Shown here: in pieces, positions 52,164 to 61,608 of the stretch | How the letters are laid out: each line of letters starts with the position of its first letter | Numbering within the stretch: position 1 is the stretch's first letter | Source: Epsilonproteobacteria bacterium tcs-49 | GTDB taxonomy: Bacteria > Campylobacterota > Campylobacteria > Campylobacterales > Sulfurovaceae | Length of the DNA: 64,000 nucleotides | Assembly (NCBI GenBank): GCA_002049495.1 | Contig: LLYS01000008.1 | Location: 1-64,000, forward strand | Direction of reading: 5' to 3' | Made by a program: the position numbers and the translations under genes | Notes under the pieces: model-generated | What the model saw: the letters and a program-made list of their open reading frames with translations, nothing else | Told to the model about the DNA's origin: nothing | Databases searched by the model: none

Positions 52164-53165
52164 ATGGCAGTAAAAGTAGCGATCAACGGCTTTGGAAGAA
52201 TCGGGCGAAGTGTAGCCCGTATTATTGAAAAACGCGATGATATCGAACTTGTGGCGATCAACGATACCGCAAGCGAAGAGATGATAGAGTATTTAACCCG
52301 GTTTGATTCGGTTCACGGCATCTGTGACGATGAGGTGACGGTTCAAGACGGATACCTTCACTTAGGCGATACGAAAGCGAAGCTTTTCAATGACAGAGAC
52401 CCCAAGAACCTTGACTTCGCGGGATGCGGCGCGGAAGTGGTTTTGGAGTGTACCGGAGTGTTTTTGACCCGCGAAAAAGCGCAGGTACACCTGGACAACG
52501 GTTGTAAAAAAGTGGTTTTCAGCGCCCCGGCAAAGGATGACACCCCTACCTACGTTCTGGGGGTAAACGAACAGGATTACAAGGGTGAAGCGATCATTTC
52601 AAACGCCAGCTGCACGACCAACTGCCTGGGACCCGTAGCCAAGGTGATCGACGACGCATTCGGGATCGAAAAGGGTTTGATGACGACGATCCACTCCTAT
52701 ACCAACGATCAAAGCATCCTTGATGTGAAGCATAAAAAGGATAAAAGACGCGCCAGAGCGGCGGCGGTGAATATGATCCCCACCACTACGGGCGCGGCAA
52801 AAGCGATGAAGCTGATCATGCCCCACCTCGACGGGAAACTGCACGGCCAGAGCGTGCGCGTACCCACGCCCAACGTCTCCATGGTCGATCTGAACGTGGT
52901 GGTGAAAAAAGACGCTACGAAAGAGGATGTCAACGCCGTTTTACGCACCCGGGCCCAGGGGGAGTTAAAGGGTATCATCGAGATCGATGAGCAGATGAAA
53001 GTTTCCCAGGATTTGCAGGGCAACCCGGCAAGCTCCATCGTCGCCAGCGATTTGACGCAGGTGGTTGATGGCAACATGCTCAAAGTGATGGCGTGGTACG
53101 ACAATGAGTGGGGCTACTCCCACAGACTCGTGGATATGGCCGTATACGTGGGCCAAAACGGTTAA
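52164..53165 (+). CDS. gap: Glyceraldehyde-3-phosphate dehydrogenase
   Basis: Interconverts glyceraldehyde 3-phosphate and 1,3-bisphosphoglycerate. The NAD-binding start VAINGFGRIGR is followed by the active-site SNASCTTNCLGP (catalytic cysteine near residue 153) and the histidine in TTIHSYTND. The C-terminal WYDNEWGYS is also present. The 333-residue length is standard. It heads gap-pgk-tpiA-fabI, an order I know from Campylobacter. Confidence 0.97.
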   Translation: MAVKVAINGFGRIGRSVARIIEKRDDIELVAINDTASEEMIEYLTRFDSVHGICDDEVTVQDGYLHLGDTKAKLFNDRDPKNLDFAGCGAEVVLECTGVFLTREKAQVHLDNGCKKVVFSAPAKDDTPTYVLGVNEQDYKGEAIISNASCTTNCLGPVAKVIDDAFGIEKGLMTTIHSYTNDQSILDVKHKKDKRRARAAAVNMIPTTTGAAKAMKLIMPHLDGKLHGQSVRVPTPNVSMVDLNVVVKKDATKEDVNAVLRTRAQGELKGIIEIDEQMKVSQDLQGNPASSIVASDLTQVVDGNMLKVMAWYDNEWGYSHRLVDMAVYVGQNG

Positions 53166-53174
53166 GGCGAAGCG

Positions 53175-54377
53175 ATGCGATTAAAGTCGATTAAAGAGTT
53201 GAATATTGAGAAAAAGAAGGTTTTTATCCGTTGCGATTTTAATGTACCCCTTGATGATTTCGGCAATATTACCGACGACAGACGAATCCGGTCCGCGATA
53301 AATACGATCCGCTACTGCATAGACCGCGACTGCAAAATCATCCTGGCCAGTCACCTGGGCCGCCCCAAGGGAGAGATCAACGCCAAATACTCCCTGGCTC
53401 CCGTGGCAAAACGGCTGCATAGTATTTTGAAGCAGGAGGTGCTTTTGGCAAAGGATTGCATCGGCGATGATGCCAAAGCCAAAGCCGCCGCCTTGAGTGA
53501 AGGGGAGATTCTCCTGCTTGAGAATCTGCGCTTTGAAGCGGGCGAGACGAAAAACGACGCCTCCATGGCCGAAGCTCTGGCTTCCATGGCCGAAGTCTAT
53601 ATCAACGACGCTTTTGGCGTAAGCCACAGGGCCCACGCTTCGGTGGAGGGGATTACGCACCACTTCGACAGCGAGAGCAAAGCGGGAGGCTTCTTGCTGC
53701 AAAAGGAGATCGAATTTTTCTATCAATTGCTCAAAAAACCGGTGCGCCCCTTTGCCGCTATCGTAGGCGGCAGCAAGGTTTCGGGCAAGCTGCAGGCGCT
53801 GACCAATCTGCTGCCCAAGGTGGATAAACTGCTTATCGGCGGCGGCATGGCTTTTACCTTTTTGAAAGCTCTCGGCGAGGACGTGGGCGCTTCGTTGGTT
53901 GAGGATGAGTTGATCGAAGATGCAAAAAATATCATGGATGAAGCCAAACGTCTGGGGGTGAAGTTTTACCTGCCCGTGGACGTGGTGGCCGCTGAGAAGT
54001 TCAGTGAAGACAGCGTGATCAAGTTTGTCACCGCCAAGGAGATTCCGCAAAACTGGATGGGGCTGGATATCGGCCCGGCGACGGTAAAGCTTTTTACCGA
54101 AAGCCTCAACGACGCGCAAACCGTCCTTTGGAACGGTCCCATGGGCGTATATGAGATGGATAAATTTTCCAAAGGCAGCCACAAACTTTCCCATGTGGTC
54201 GCCCAGGCGCACGCAACGACCGTCGTCGGCGGCGGCGATACGGCGGATCTTGTGCAAAGAACGGGAGATGATGAGGAGATGACCTTTATCTCCACCGGCG
54301 GCGGAGCGAGTCTGGAACTGCTTGAAGGCAAGGAGCTTCCCGGCGTGATCAACTTGATGGTAAAGGATGAGATTTGA
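53175..54377 (+). CDS. pgk: Phosphoglycerate kinase
   Basis: Transfers phosphate from 1,3-bisphosphoglycerate to [12 protein letters not shown] (about 19-27), SHLGRPKGE (about 59-67), the LLLENLRFE block, [18 protein letters not shown], and the C-terminal GGGDTADL with [18 protein letters not shown] mark the two lobes. The 400-residue length is standard. The stop overlaps the tpiA start by four bases. Confidence 0.97.
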   Translation: MRLKSIKELNIEKKKVFIRCDFNVPLDDFGNITDDRRIRSAINTIRYCIDRDCKIILASHLGRPKGEINAKYSLAPVAKRLHSILKQEVLLAKDCIGDDAKAKAAALSEGEILLLENLRFEAGETKNDASMAEALASMAEVYINDAFGVSHRAHASVEGITHHFDSESKAGGFLLQKEIEFFYQLLKKPVRPFAAIVGGSKVSGKLQALTNLLPKVDKLLIGGGMAFTFLKALGEDVGASLVEDELIEDAKNIMDEAKRLGVKFYLPVDVVAAEKFSEDSVIKFVTAKEIPQNWMGLDIGPATVKLFTESLNDAQTVLWNGPMGVYEMDKFSKGSHKLSHVVAQAHATTVVGGGDTADLVQRTGDDEEMTFISTGGGASLELLEGKELPGVINLMVKDEI

Positions 54378-55072
54378 TTTTCGCGGCGAACTTTAAGACC
54401 AACCATACGCGCAGTTCAACGGCGAGCTACCTGCAGCAGCTTGACAGCTTTATGCAGTTCCAACCCGAGGAGAGCCGCTGCATGGTTTTCCCGCCTTTGA
54501 CGGCGCTGGATAGTTTCGGTTTGAAGCGGGTGGAAGTAGGTGTGCAAAATGCGTACCCGATGCAAAAAGGTTCCATGACCGGTGAAGTGGGAAGTGAACA
54601 GCTCGAGGAGTTCGGTGTGGGTTCAATTATTCTCGGACACAGTGAACGGCGCCATAAACTGGGGGAGACCCAGGAGCTTATCGCACAGAAGTACGAGTAT
54701 TTCAAAGAGCGGGAATTTACGATCGTCTATTGTATAGGAGAGCCTTTGGAGGTGCGAAAAAGCGGGGATTTGAAAGAGTACCTGGGATCGCAGCTGGAAA
54801 ATATCGACCTGGCGTATGAGAGGTTGATCATCGCGTATGAACCGGTCTGGGCGATCGGGACGGGGGAGAGCGCGGATCGCGAAACCATCGCGCAAACCCA
54901 CGATATGCTCCGCCAGATGGTGGGAAGCGTACCGCTGCTTTACGGCGGCAGCGTCAAACCCGACGGGATTCAAGAGATCACGGGTATCGAAAACGTAGAG
55001 GGGGTGCTTGTGGGCAGTGCCAGTTTGGACGTCAAAAGCTTTGAAGCGATCATCTCCAACGCACAGGCGTAA
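54374..55072 (+). CDS. tpiA: Triosephosphate isomerase
   Basis: Interconverts dihydroxyacetone phosphate and glyceraldehyde 3-phosphate. Catalytic residues are the lysine in AANFKTN (about residue 8), the histidine in ILGHSERR and the glutamate in [12 protein letters not shown]. The phosphate-binding YGGSVKPDG follows. At 232 residues it is shorter than the typical 250, as usual in Campylobacterota. It uses a TTG start overlapping the pgk stop, with AAGGATGAG upstream. Confidence 0.95.
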   Translation: MIFAANFKTNHTRSSTASYLQQLDSFMQFQPEESRCMVFPPLTALDSFGLKRVEVGVQNAYPMQKGSMTGEVGSEQLEEFGVGSIILGHSERRHKLGETQELIAQKYEYFKEREFTIVYCIGEPLEVRKSGDLKEYLGSQLENIDLAYERLIIAYEPVWAIGTGESADRETIAQTHDMLRQMVGSVPLLYGGSVKPDGIQEITGIENVEGVLVGSASLDVKSFEAIISNAQA

Positions 55073-55090
55073 GTTTTACCCGAGTAATGC

Positions 55091-55096
55091 TATACT
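55091..55096 (+). promoter_or_regulatory. Likely -10 element for fabI
   Basis: TATACT 29 bases before the fabI ATG in the 52-base gap after tpiA, followed by an AGGA ribosome-binding sequence. It suggests fabI can be transcribed apart from the glycolytic genes. Confidence 0.5.
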
Positions 55097-55109
55097 AACA
55101 AAAATTTAA

Positions 55110-55937
<828 letters not shown>

Positions 55938-55948
55938 AGCGATCCTAC

Positions 55949-55968
55949 GGCCCCTTTTCGGGGCTTAC
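55949..55968 (+). terminator. Terminator after fabI
   Basis: Stem GCCCC (55950-55954) with GGGGC (55960-55964) and loop TTTTC, extended by a G-U pair, lies 12 bases after the fabI stop. The T-run behind it is short and mixed (TTACTCC). Confidence 0.6.
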
Positions 55969-56069
55969 TCCTAATTCAATATTTTAATCGATCTTTAATA
56001 TATATTTTGATATCATTGCGGTTTTAAACCTTGCTCTAGCGATAGGGCTATAAAACCACAAGGAGAATT

Positions 56070-56402
56070 ATGAACTGTTATGAGAGTCTGTTTGTAGTAA
56101 AACCTACACTGACAGAGGAAGAGACGAAAGAGCAGATCGCGAAGATCGAAGGCATCATCAGCGGCAACGGCGGTGAAATCGTATCCAAAAGCGATATGGG
56201 AACACGCAACCTTGCTTACGAGGTAGAGGGAAACAAAAGAGGTTACTACACGGTACTGTATTTCAAAGCACCGTCTTCATTGGTAGCCGAGCTTGAAAGA
56301 AACTACAGAATCAACGAAAACGTTATCAAATTCCTAACGGTAAAATTCACAACCAAAAAAGAGTTGCAAGAGTTTGAAAAAATGTCTGCCAACGCTAAAT
56401 AG
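56070..56402 (+). CDS. rpsF: 30S ribosomal protein S6
   Basis: S6 pairs with S18 on the platform of the small subunit. The N-terminus NCYESLFVVKPTLTEEE and the internal DMGTRNLAYEVEGNKRGYYTVLYF stretch are characteristic. The 110-residue length is normal. AAGGAG precedes the ATG. It begins the classical rpsF-ssb-rpsR operon after a 132-base gap that includes the fabI terminator. Confidence 0.97.
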   Translation: MNCYESLFVVKPTLTEEETKEQIAKIEGIISGNGGEIVSKSDMGTRNLAYEVEGNKRGYYTVLYFKAPSSLVAELERNYRINENVIKFLTVKFTTKKELQEFEKMSANAK

Positions 56403-56420
56403 GACACAATAGGATACTTC

Positions 56421-56933
56421 ATGTTTAACAAAGTAATATTGGTTGGAAACTTGACAAGAGATATCGAGATGCGATACTCGCAAAACGGTTTGGGCATCGC
56501 CAAAGTAGGCATCGCCACCAACAGAAGATTTAAAACCCAGCAGGGGGAGCAAAAGGAGGAGGTGTGCTTTGTAGACCTCTCCATGTTCGGACGAACCGCA
56601 GAGATCGCCAACCAATACTTACGCAAGGGAAGTAAAGTACTGATTGAGGGACGCTTGGTATTGGAGCAGTGGACCGATCAGCAGGGGCAGAAGCGAAGCA
56701 AGCACAGCATCGCCGTGGACAACCTGCAGATGCTTGATAGCAAAGGTGAAAACAGCGGCATGGGTTCAGGCGGATACGACGCACCCGGCCAGGGCGGTTA
56801 CAACCAGGGATCAAGCTATGATCAGGGGGGATATTCCCAACCGCAAAATGCGGCACCGCAGCCCCAAAGACAGGCTCCGCAAAAAGAGGAGATTCCCGAA
56901 ATCGATATCGACGAGGACGAGATCCCGTTTTAG
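56421..56933 (+). CDS. ssb: Single-stranded DNA-binding protein
   Basis: Coats single-stranded DNA in replication and repair. The OB fold occupies about residues 1-110 (MFNKVILVGNLTRDIEMRY at the start, LVLEQWTDQQGQKRSKHSI in the core). It is followed by a Gly/Gln/Pro-rich linker (about 120-155) and the acidic tip DIDEDEIPF that recruits partner proteins. AGGA precedes the ATG. Its place between S6 and S18 genes is universal in many bacteria. Confidence 0.97.
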   Translation: MFNKVILVGNLTRDIEMRYSQNGLGIAKVGIATNRRFKTQQGEQKEEVCFVDLSMFGRTAEIANQYLRKGSKVLIEGRLVLEQWTDQQGQKRSKHSIAVDNLQMLDSKGENSGMGSGGYDAPGQGGYNQGSSYDQGGYSQPQNAAPQPQRQAPQKEEIPEIDIDEDEIPF

Positions 56934-56962
56934 AAAACACTTAAAAAGACAAAGGTAAGAAA

Positions 56963-57226
56963 ATGGCTGAAAGAAGAAAATTCAAAAAAAGATACTGCAA
57001 ATATTGCGAAGCGAAAATCGATTTTATCGATTATAAAGATTTGAAAAGCTTGAAGCACTCTTTGAGCGAAAGATATAAAATCATGCCCAGAAGATTGACT
57101 GGCAACTGCAAAAGACACCAGGATATGGCGTCTCAAGCGATCAAAAGAGCAAGAGAGGTTGCTTTTATTCCATACATCGTTGATAGAAAGAACGTTGTAG
57201 AAACTCCCTTTGACTACATCAAGTAG
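56963..57226 (+). CDS. rpsR: 30S ribosomal protein S18
   Basis: An 87-residue basic protein of the small subunit, with [15 protein letters not shown] near the N-terminus (two cysteines, the zinc-type form) and the [24 protein letters not shown] helix region. The third cysteine lies in GNCKRHQ. It ends the operon; a bidirectional terminator follows. Confidence 0.97.
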   Translation: MAERRKFKKRYCKYCEAKIDFIDYKDLKSLKHSLSERYKIMPRRLTGNCKRHQDMASQAIKRAREVAFIPYIVDRKNVVETPFDYIK

Positions 57227-57243
57227 TCGACCCCCGCGGGGTT

Positions 57244-57262
57244 AAAGGGCATAGCGCCCTTT
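57244..57262. terminator. Bidirectional terminator between rpsR and hisG
   Basis: Perfect 7-bp stem AAAGGGC (57244-57250) with GCCCTTT (57256-57262), loop ATAGC, giving T-ends in both directions. It lies in the 45-base convergent gap. A second short palindrome, CCCCGCGGGG, lies directly upstream at 57232-57241. Confidence 0.75.
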
Positions 57263-57271
57263 GGCCGACGC

Positions 57272-57892
57272 TTACTTCCTGTTTTCCACCACCGATTTCA
57301 ACTGTTCGTAGAGCTTTAAAATTTCCATCTTTTTCGCATAGAAACTTTGCTTGTTGGCGATGAGATGCGCGGAGGATTCCATGATGGTTTCACCGACTTT
57401 CAAGCCGTTTTGGCGCATGGTATTGCCCGTTTCGACGATATCGACGATGACGTCGGAGAGTCCCACGATGGGTGCCAGCTCGATGGAACCGTAGAGTTTG
57501 ACCACCTCCGCGCCGATCGCTTTTTTCGCAAAGTAGTTTTTGGCGATATTGGTCATCTTCGTCGCCACCTTGATCGATGCCCGGTCGTAATCCATCTGCT
57601 CCTCGGCTTTTAAGCCGATTGCGACTTTACATTTGCCGATTCCCAAGTCCAGCAGTTTGATCAGGTCCAGCTCCTTCTCCTCGATGACGTCCAAACCGAC
57701 GACGCCGATGTCGGCAGCCTGGTGCTCTACATATGTGGGGACGTCCTGGTTACGGACAAGGAGAAATTTGAAACTGTCCATCTCCAGTATCAATTTCCGG
57801 TCGTCGAATTCAAACTTTTTATCGAAGATGGTTTCAAACATCTCCAGGGTTTCTTCAGCTATGCGTCCTTTGGGAAGGGCAACAGTTAACAT
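57272..57892 (-). CDS. hisG: ATP phosphoribosyltransferase, short form
   Basis: First step of histidine synthesis. At 206 residues it lacks the regulatory C-terminal domain and should need the HisZ partner, which is not in the window. The N-terminal ALPKGRIAEET, VGLDVIEE and the phosphate loop DIVETGNTMRQNGL (about 150-163) are visible. It is the last gene of a minus-strand run from 61150 and overlaps coaX by seven bases. Confidence 0.95.
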   Translation of the reverse strand: MLTVALPKGRIAEETLEMFETIFDKKFEFDDRKLILEMDSFKFLLVRNQDVPTYVEHQAADIGVVGLDVIEEKELDLIKLLDLGIGKCKVAIGLKAEEQMDYDRASIKVATKMTNIAKNYFAKKAIGAEVVKLYGSIELAPIVGLSDVIVDIVETGNTMRQNGLKVGETIMESSAHLIANKQSFYAKKMEILKLYEQLKSVVENRK

Positions 57893-58485
57893 TCCAATCC
57901 TTTCATCATTCCTTGAAACACGAGGGTTTCATCATAGATACTGTTTTCAAAGAGTTTACTTAAAAATTTACCGTCTCCGCCGGTGAAATAGATCTTTCCC
58001 CTTGCGGTGGTTTGGATCATACTTTTAATGGAGCTGATAATGGCGTAATTGACGGCATCTTTTGTATTTTGCGGCAATACACCCAGCTCCACGTTGGGGT
58101 TGAGTGTGACCGCAAGTTTGGGCGAGATGGAGTGGTAAGCCCCCATCATCGCCTGCATCCCCGGGAGGATATAGCCGCCAAGGTGTACGCCGTTTTGCAT
58201 CACATCGACGGTCACGGCGCTGCCCGCATCGACGATCACGCCGTCGGTGACGGCCATGCACACCGCTTTTCTATCGATTCCAAGACCCAGGTAGCTGGTG
58301 TCGAGTTCGATCTTTTCTGCGATGTCGGTCCAGTTTTTCGGGATATCGGTATAGTTGTTATTGACACTGATATAGTAGACCCGTTCCGAACCGTAACGCT
58401 TTAAGCCTTCGGAGACTTCAAAGGAGCGTACCGCCCCCTTTTGATAAACTTTGATGTAACTATTTCCAATATCAGCTAATATCAT
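57886..58485 (-). CDS. coaX: Type III pantothenate kinase
   Basis: Phosphorylates pantothenate in coenzyme A synthesis; the CoaX type is feedback-insensitive. The N-terminal ADIGNSYIK (phosphate-binding Asp), the VIVDAGSAVTVDVM block (about 75-88) and GGYILPGMQAMM (about 95-106) are characteristic, with YFTGGDGKFLSKLF near 165. At 199 residues it is short for the family, like Campylobacter and Helicobacter homologues. It overlaps both neighbours. Confidence 0.92.
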   Translation of the reverse strand: MILADIGNSYIKVYQKGAVRSFEVSEGLKRYGSERVYYISVNNNYTDIPKNWTDIAEKIELDTSYLGLGIDRKAVCMAVTDGVIVDAGSAVTVDVMQNGVHLGGYILPGMQAMMGAYHSISPKLAVTLNPNVELGVLPQNTKDAVNYAIISSIKSMIQTTARGKIYFTGGDGKFLSKLFENSIYDETLVFQGMMKGLEC

Positions 58486-58801
58486 AGACGACCCAATCCA
58501 GTGCTTCTAGTTTCGCCCGCGCTTTGGAGCAGATGGGCGCTTGCAGGTAGAGGTAGCGTTTTTTGATAACCACCTCTTTTACCCGCTGCAAGCGCTCTAC
58601 CAATTCCTCGAGCTCCATTACCTCCTTTTGGAGAATGCGCGAACTTTTTTGTACTGCAATTATAGCATTATAATACTGTTTTGTATCAACGCCGAAGTAA
58701 ATTTTTACCCTTTTGCGGCTCCCCAGTTCTTTGGGTGCAACCGTCTGCAGCGATTTAAAAATCTTTTTACGTGCCGCGAAGTATTCCACTAACGCTTTCA
58801 T
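58472..58801 (-). CDS. Hypothetical protein between xerH and coaX
   Basis: A basic, mostly helical protein of 109 residues without a membrane segment or signal peptide. The central part (about 45-75, KQYYNAIIAVQKSSRIL then ELEELVERLQRV) could form a coiled coil. The C-terminal YLYLQAPICSKARAKLEAL contains the only cysteine. I do not recognise a family. The gene overlaps xerH by four bases and coaX by 14, so it is translated as part of this operon and is likely real. Confidence 0.75.
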   Translation of the reverse strand: MKALVEYFAARKKIFKSLQTVAPKELGSRKRVKIYFGVDTKQYYNAIIAVQKSSRILQKEVMELEELVERLQRVKEVVIKKRYLYLQAPICSKARAKLEALDWVVYDIS

Positions 58802-59622
58802 CTATTCTCCTTAAGCGGATGGTATTGTTCGATCGTATCTTTAAGGTTTTCCTGCCTGATGTGGGTATAGATGCTCGTAGTCGTGATATCGGCGTGCCCC
58901 AGCAGCTCCTGCACCACCCGCAGATCCGCACCCCCCAGGATGAGCGAGGAAGCGAAACTGTGGCGCAGAAAGTGCGGACTGACCCCCAAAGCGCTTTTGA
59001 CGATCTTGAAAGCGCTGATGCGGCTGATGGGCGCACCTTTGTAGTTGAGCCAGAGATGAGCCGACCGCGATCGGCGCAGCTGCAGGTAGTATTCCAGCGC
59101 TTCAAGCGCCGCGGGGGCAACGGGGACGAGGCGCTGCTTCTGGTTTTTGGCAAAGCGGATGCGCAGCCACCCCTGTTCCAAATCATCCTTCTGTACGGCT
59201 ATCGCTTCACTGACCCGGCACCCGGTGGCGTAGAGAAAGAGGCAGAAGGCGTAATCCCGCGCCCCGAGCTCCTTCGTGCGGTCCAGCTGTTCAAGGCGCT
59301 GCGAAATCTGCTCGTAGGTGAGGAATTTGGGCAGGGATTTGGGCAGTTTCGCCATGGGCAGATTGAACTGTTCAACCTGCATCTGCATCTCGTCGCAAAA
59401 GTGTAAAAAGGCGTTGATGCTGGCCAGTTTGCGGTTGAGGGTTTTTTTGTTGTCGAATCGGCTCAAAAAGTTGATTGTCTTATCGCTGTCGATATGCTGG
59501 ATCGGTTCCCCGGCAAAGGCTTCATATTGCCGAAGGTCGCTCATATACGACTGCACGGTCAGTTCGGAGCGCGCCTTGGTAATGGTGACATACTCCTCAA
59601 AAGCTTCGAGGATGGCACTCAT
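58798..59622 (-). CDS. xerH: Tyrosine recombinase (XerC/D/H family)
   Basis: Probably the single chromosome dimer-resolving recombinase of this lineage. The N-terminal core-binding domain spans about 1-90. The catalytic domain has Arg in GCRVSEA, Lys in FAKNQKQRL, His-Xaa-Xaa-Arg in PHFLRHSFAS, His in LLGHADI and the nucleophile Tyr in TTSIYTH (about 255). At 274 residues it is shorter than Campylobacter XerH (about 354) and closer in size to XerD. The dif site was not found in the window. Its housekeeping context argues against a phage integrase. Confidence 0.82.
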   Translation of the reverse strand: MSAILEAFEEYVTITKARSELTVQSYMSDLRQYEAFAGEPIQHIDSDKTINFLSRFDNKKTLNRKLASINAFLHFCDEMQMQVEQFNLPMAKLPKSLPKFLTYEQISQRLEQLDRTKELGARDYAFCLFLYATGCRVSEAIAVQKDDLEQGWLRIRFAKNQKQRLVPVAPAALEALEYYLQLRRSRSAHLWLNYKGAPISRISAFKIVKSALGVSPHFLRHSFASSLILGGADLRVVQELLGHADITTTSIYTHIRQENLKDTIEQYHPLKENR

Positions 59623-60575
59623 AGAGCGTAGCAGTCACCGCCGTAGTAAAATACCCCCTCGTTGAGAAAGGAGAAGTCCTCGATGGCGTCGTCGAGTTCG
59701 TATACTCTGGCATCGAGTTCCTGGTTCAGCTGGATCATATAGCCCGCTTTTTCGATGGCGTAGATATTGCCCTGGATCAACACCGCATCTACGAAATTGG
59801 CGAATTTGAAATAGTTTTCGATCTTGATAGAGAGTTGCTCATCGGCTTTATAAACATAGCCGTCCTTTGTCAGGATGTAGATATGGTCTACGCCCGTGAC
59901 GATTTTGGCGACCGGTTTGCTCAGGCGGTTGACCATCCCCGCTCCAATGGAGAGGATGTCGCTTGAGGTTGCGGCGATCAGGGTGTCGTTGATCACATCA
60001 AGGTAGATGATATTGTTAAACTGCCCCTCCGGGGTGACGGTGATTTCGCGGATGATCTCGTTGTCTTTGGTGACCATCAGCTTCCCGTCAAGGGTGGCAA
60101 AGATGATCAAATCATCCACTTTGACCGGCTTCTGTGCCCGGATATTGATGGAGTTCACACTTTGGGATATGTTTTGAAACAGCATCCTTTTGCGCTCCAT
60201 GTCAAAGATCCCGTAGCGGTTGCTTTGGGTGATGAAACACAGTTTGCCGTCGATCAAGGAAGCGCTGATAACGCGATCTTGCAAAGTGATCTTTTCCCCG
60301 CCGACGAGGACGTTGCCGTGTTTGTCCGCGAAGATGGGTTGAACGTCGTCACTGATAAATTTATACCCCTCGGGCAGCTCCCCCTCGCCGTAGAAGGATG
60401 CGTAGCTGTTATCTTCAAACGTCGCCCCGTATTTTCCGATATCTTTAATATCTTCGCAGGAGCGATCCTCCAGATACCCCTGGGTGTTTTCGGGTTCAAA
60501 ACTCTTTTTGCTCGAACATCCCGATAGCGCCAAAACAAGTGCCAGCGCTCCCGCCGTCAATACTCCTTTTGTCAT
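59619..60575 (-). CDS. Beta-propeller-like lipoprotein (possible BamB analogue)
   Basis: The 318-residue protein has a signal peptide with lipobox LALSGC (cysteine near 20), then repeated beta-strand units with alternating hydrophobic residues (for example DGKLCFITQSNRYGIFD, DDLIIFATLDGKLMVTKD, VDHIYILTKDGYVYKAD). These look like propeller blades. BamB of E. coli, part of outer membrane protein assembly, is such a lipoprotein and is encoded next to yfgM, as here. The assignment is by architecture and context only. Confidence 0.75.
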   Translation of the reverse strand: MTKGVLTAGALALVLALSGCSSKKSFEPENTQGYLEDRSCEDIKDIGKYGATFEDNSYASFYGEGELPEGYKFISDDVQPIFADKHGNVLVGGEKITLQDRVISASLIDGKLCFITQSNRYGIFDMERKRMLFQNISQSVNSINIRAQKPVKVDDLIIFATLDGKLMVTKDNEIIREITVTPEGQFNNIIYLDVINDTLIAATSSDILSIGAGMVNRLSKPVAKIVTGVDHIYILTKDGYVYKADEQLSIKIENYFKFANFVDAVLIQGNIYAIEKAGYMIQLNQELDARVYELDDAIEDFSFLNEGVFYYGGDCYAL

Positions 60576-61150
60576 TACCGCGCCTTTGCCAGATAGTGCA
60601 TCAAGATATCGACGTTGGGGGCCAGGGTGGAATCTTCGGGGATTTTGGCAAGCGCCGTTTTGGCTTCGTCGAATTTGTGTTTTTTAAGCAGGTGGTACCC
60701 CTCGATCAGCAAAGCCAACTCCTCATACAAACCGGTGTAGTTTTGCAACTGTTTCTCTCCGAGCAGCTTGTGGTAGTTGGCGATATCTTTGATCTCTTTG
60801 CTTGCGTTATACTGGGTCGCATCCTTGTATTTTTTCTCTTTGATCGCCTGATTAAGCAGGAAAAGCTGGTACATTTTTTCATTGTTTTCTTTCAGGGTTT
60901 GCAGCGCCTTGTCGTCGGAGGGGTTTTCTTTCAGTGCCAAAAAGGCTTCGTTCGCCGTTTTGAGTTTGGCGTGTTGCAAGTAGGTGTTGATATAGGTGCC
61001 CGCCACCGCTACGATAACGACGGTCAAGATGGAGATGATATGCAGCTTGTATTTTTTAAAAAATTGTTCCGATTTTATGAAATTACTGAGCAGTTTTTCC
61101 TCGCCGCTGAGTTCTGCTTGTACGTTTTTGATCTCATCTTTTATACTCAA
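60575..61150 (-). CDS. YfgM-like inner membrane TPR protein
   Basis: A 191-residue bitopic protein with a short cytoplasmic part (1-34, with EEKLLSNFIKSEQFFKKYK), one membrane helix (about 37-55) and a periplasmic helical repeat domain (about 60-190). It matches the layout of YfgM/TPR_21 proteins, which assist SecYEG-associated periplasmic chaperones. It overlaps the propeller lipoprotein gene by one base and begins the operon leading through xerH and coaX to hisG. Confidence 0.75.
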   Translation of the reverse strand: MSIKDEIKNVQAELSGEEKLLSNFIKSEQFFKKYKLHIISILTVVIVAVAGTYINTYLQHAKLKTANEAFLALKENPSDDKALQTLKENNEKMYQLFLLNQAIKEKKYKDATQYNASKEIKDIANYHKLLGEKQLQNYTGLYEELALLIEGYHLLKKHKFDEAKTALAKIPEDSTLAPNVDILMHYLAKAR

Positions 61151-61309
61151 ATGCTTCTCCTTGGGACTGTTTTAGGCGTGTTCAAAGCTTTTTAAAGCAA
61201 CCCTAAAGTATTTCTACTAATAGTATATCGAAAAGATTGTTAATTTTAATGCAAATTTTGCTACTATCATAGGAAATTATCGAAAATATCGTAAATTCAA
61301 GGGTAAAAA

Positions 61310-61582
61310 ATGGAAATTGATATTGAAAAACTGGAAAAGTTATCAAATTTGAAAGTGCAGAACAAAGAGGAGATCGCCCATCAGCTTCAGGATATCCTGG
61401 AGTATGTGGAAAACCTCGGGGAGTTGGATACCGACGCGATCGAATCCACCTTCTCCACGCTCGAAGGCGGAACGCCCGTACGCGAAGACGTTCCCGTCCA
61501 CAGCGGCGTAGCGCAGGATGTACTCAAGCAGGCGCCAAACGCCCAGGATGATTACTTTATCGTTCCCAATATTATCGAGTAA
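61310..61582 (+). CDS. gatC: Asp-tRNA(Asn)/Glu-tRNA(Gln) amidotransferase subunit C
   Basis: The small subunit linking GatA and GatB, needed to make Gln-tRNA and Asn-tRNA by transamidation. The 90-residue protein has the family pattern: IEKLEKLSNLKV at the start, ILEYVENLGELDTD (about 29-42), and the C-terminal block PVREDVPVHSG then APNAQDDYFIVPNIIE. GatA and GatB are not in the window. A 159-base AT-rich gap upstream should hold its promoter. Confidence 0.93.
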   Translation: MEIDIEKLEKLSNLKVQNKEEIAHQLQDILEYVENLGELDTDAIESTFSTLEGGTPVREDVPVHSGVAQDVLKQAPNAQDDYFIVPNIIE

Positions 61583-61608
61583 TACAAGCTACCCCGAAAG
61601 GAGCGTTC

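Noticed and set aside
58798-59622. Phage or integrative-element integrase
   Set aside because: It sits in a housekeeping operon with coaX and hisG, with no att sites or phage genes nearby.
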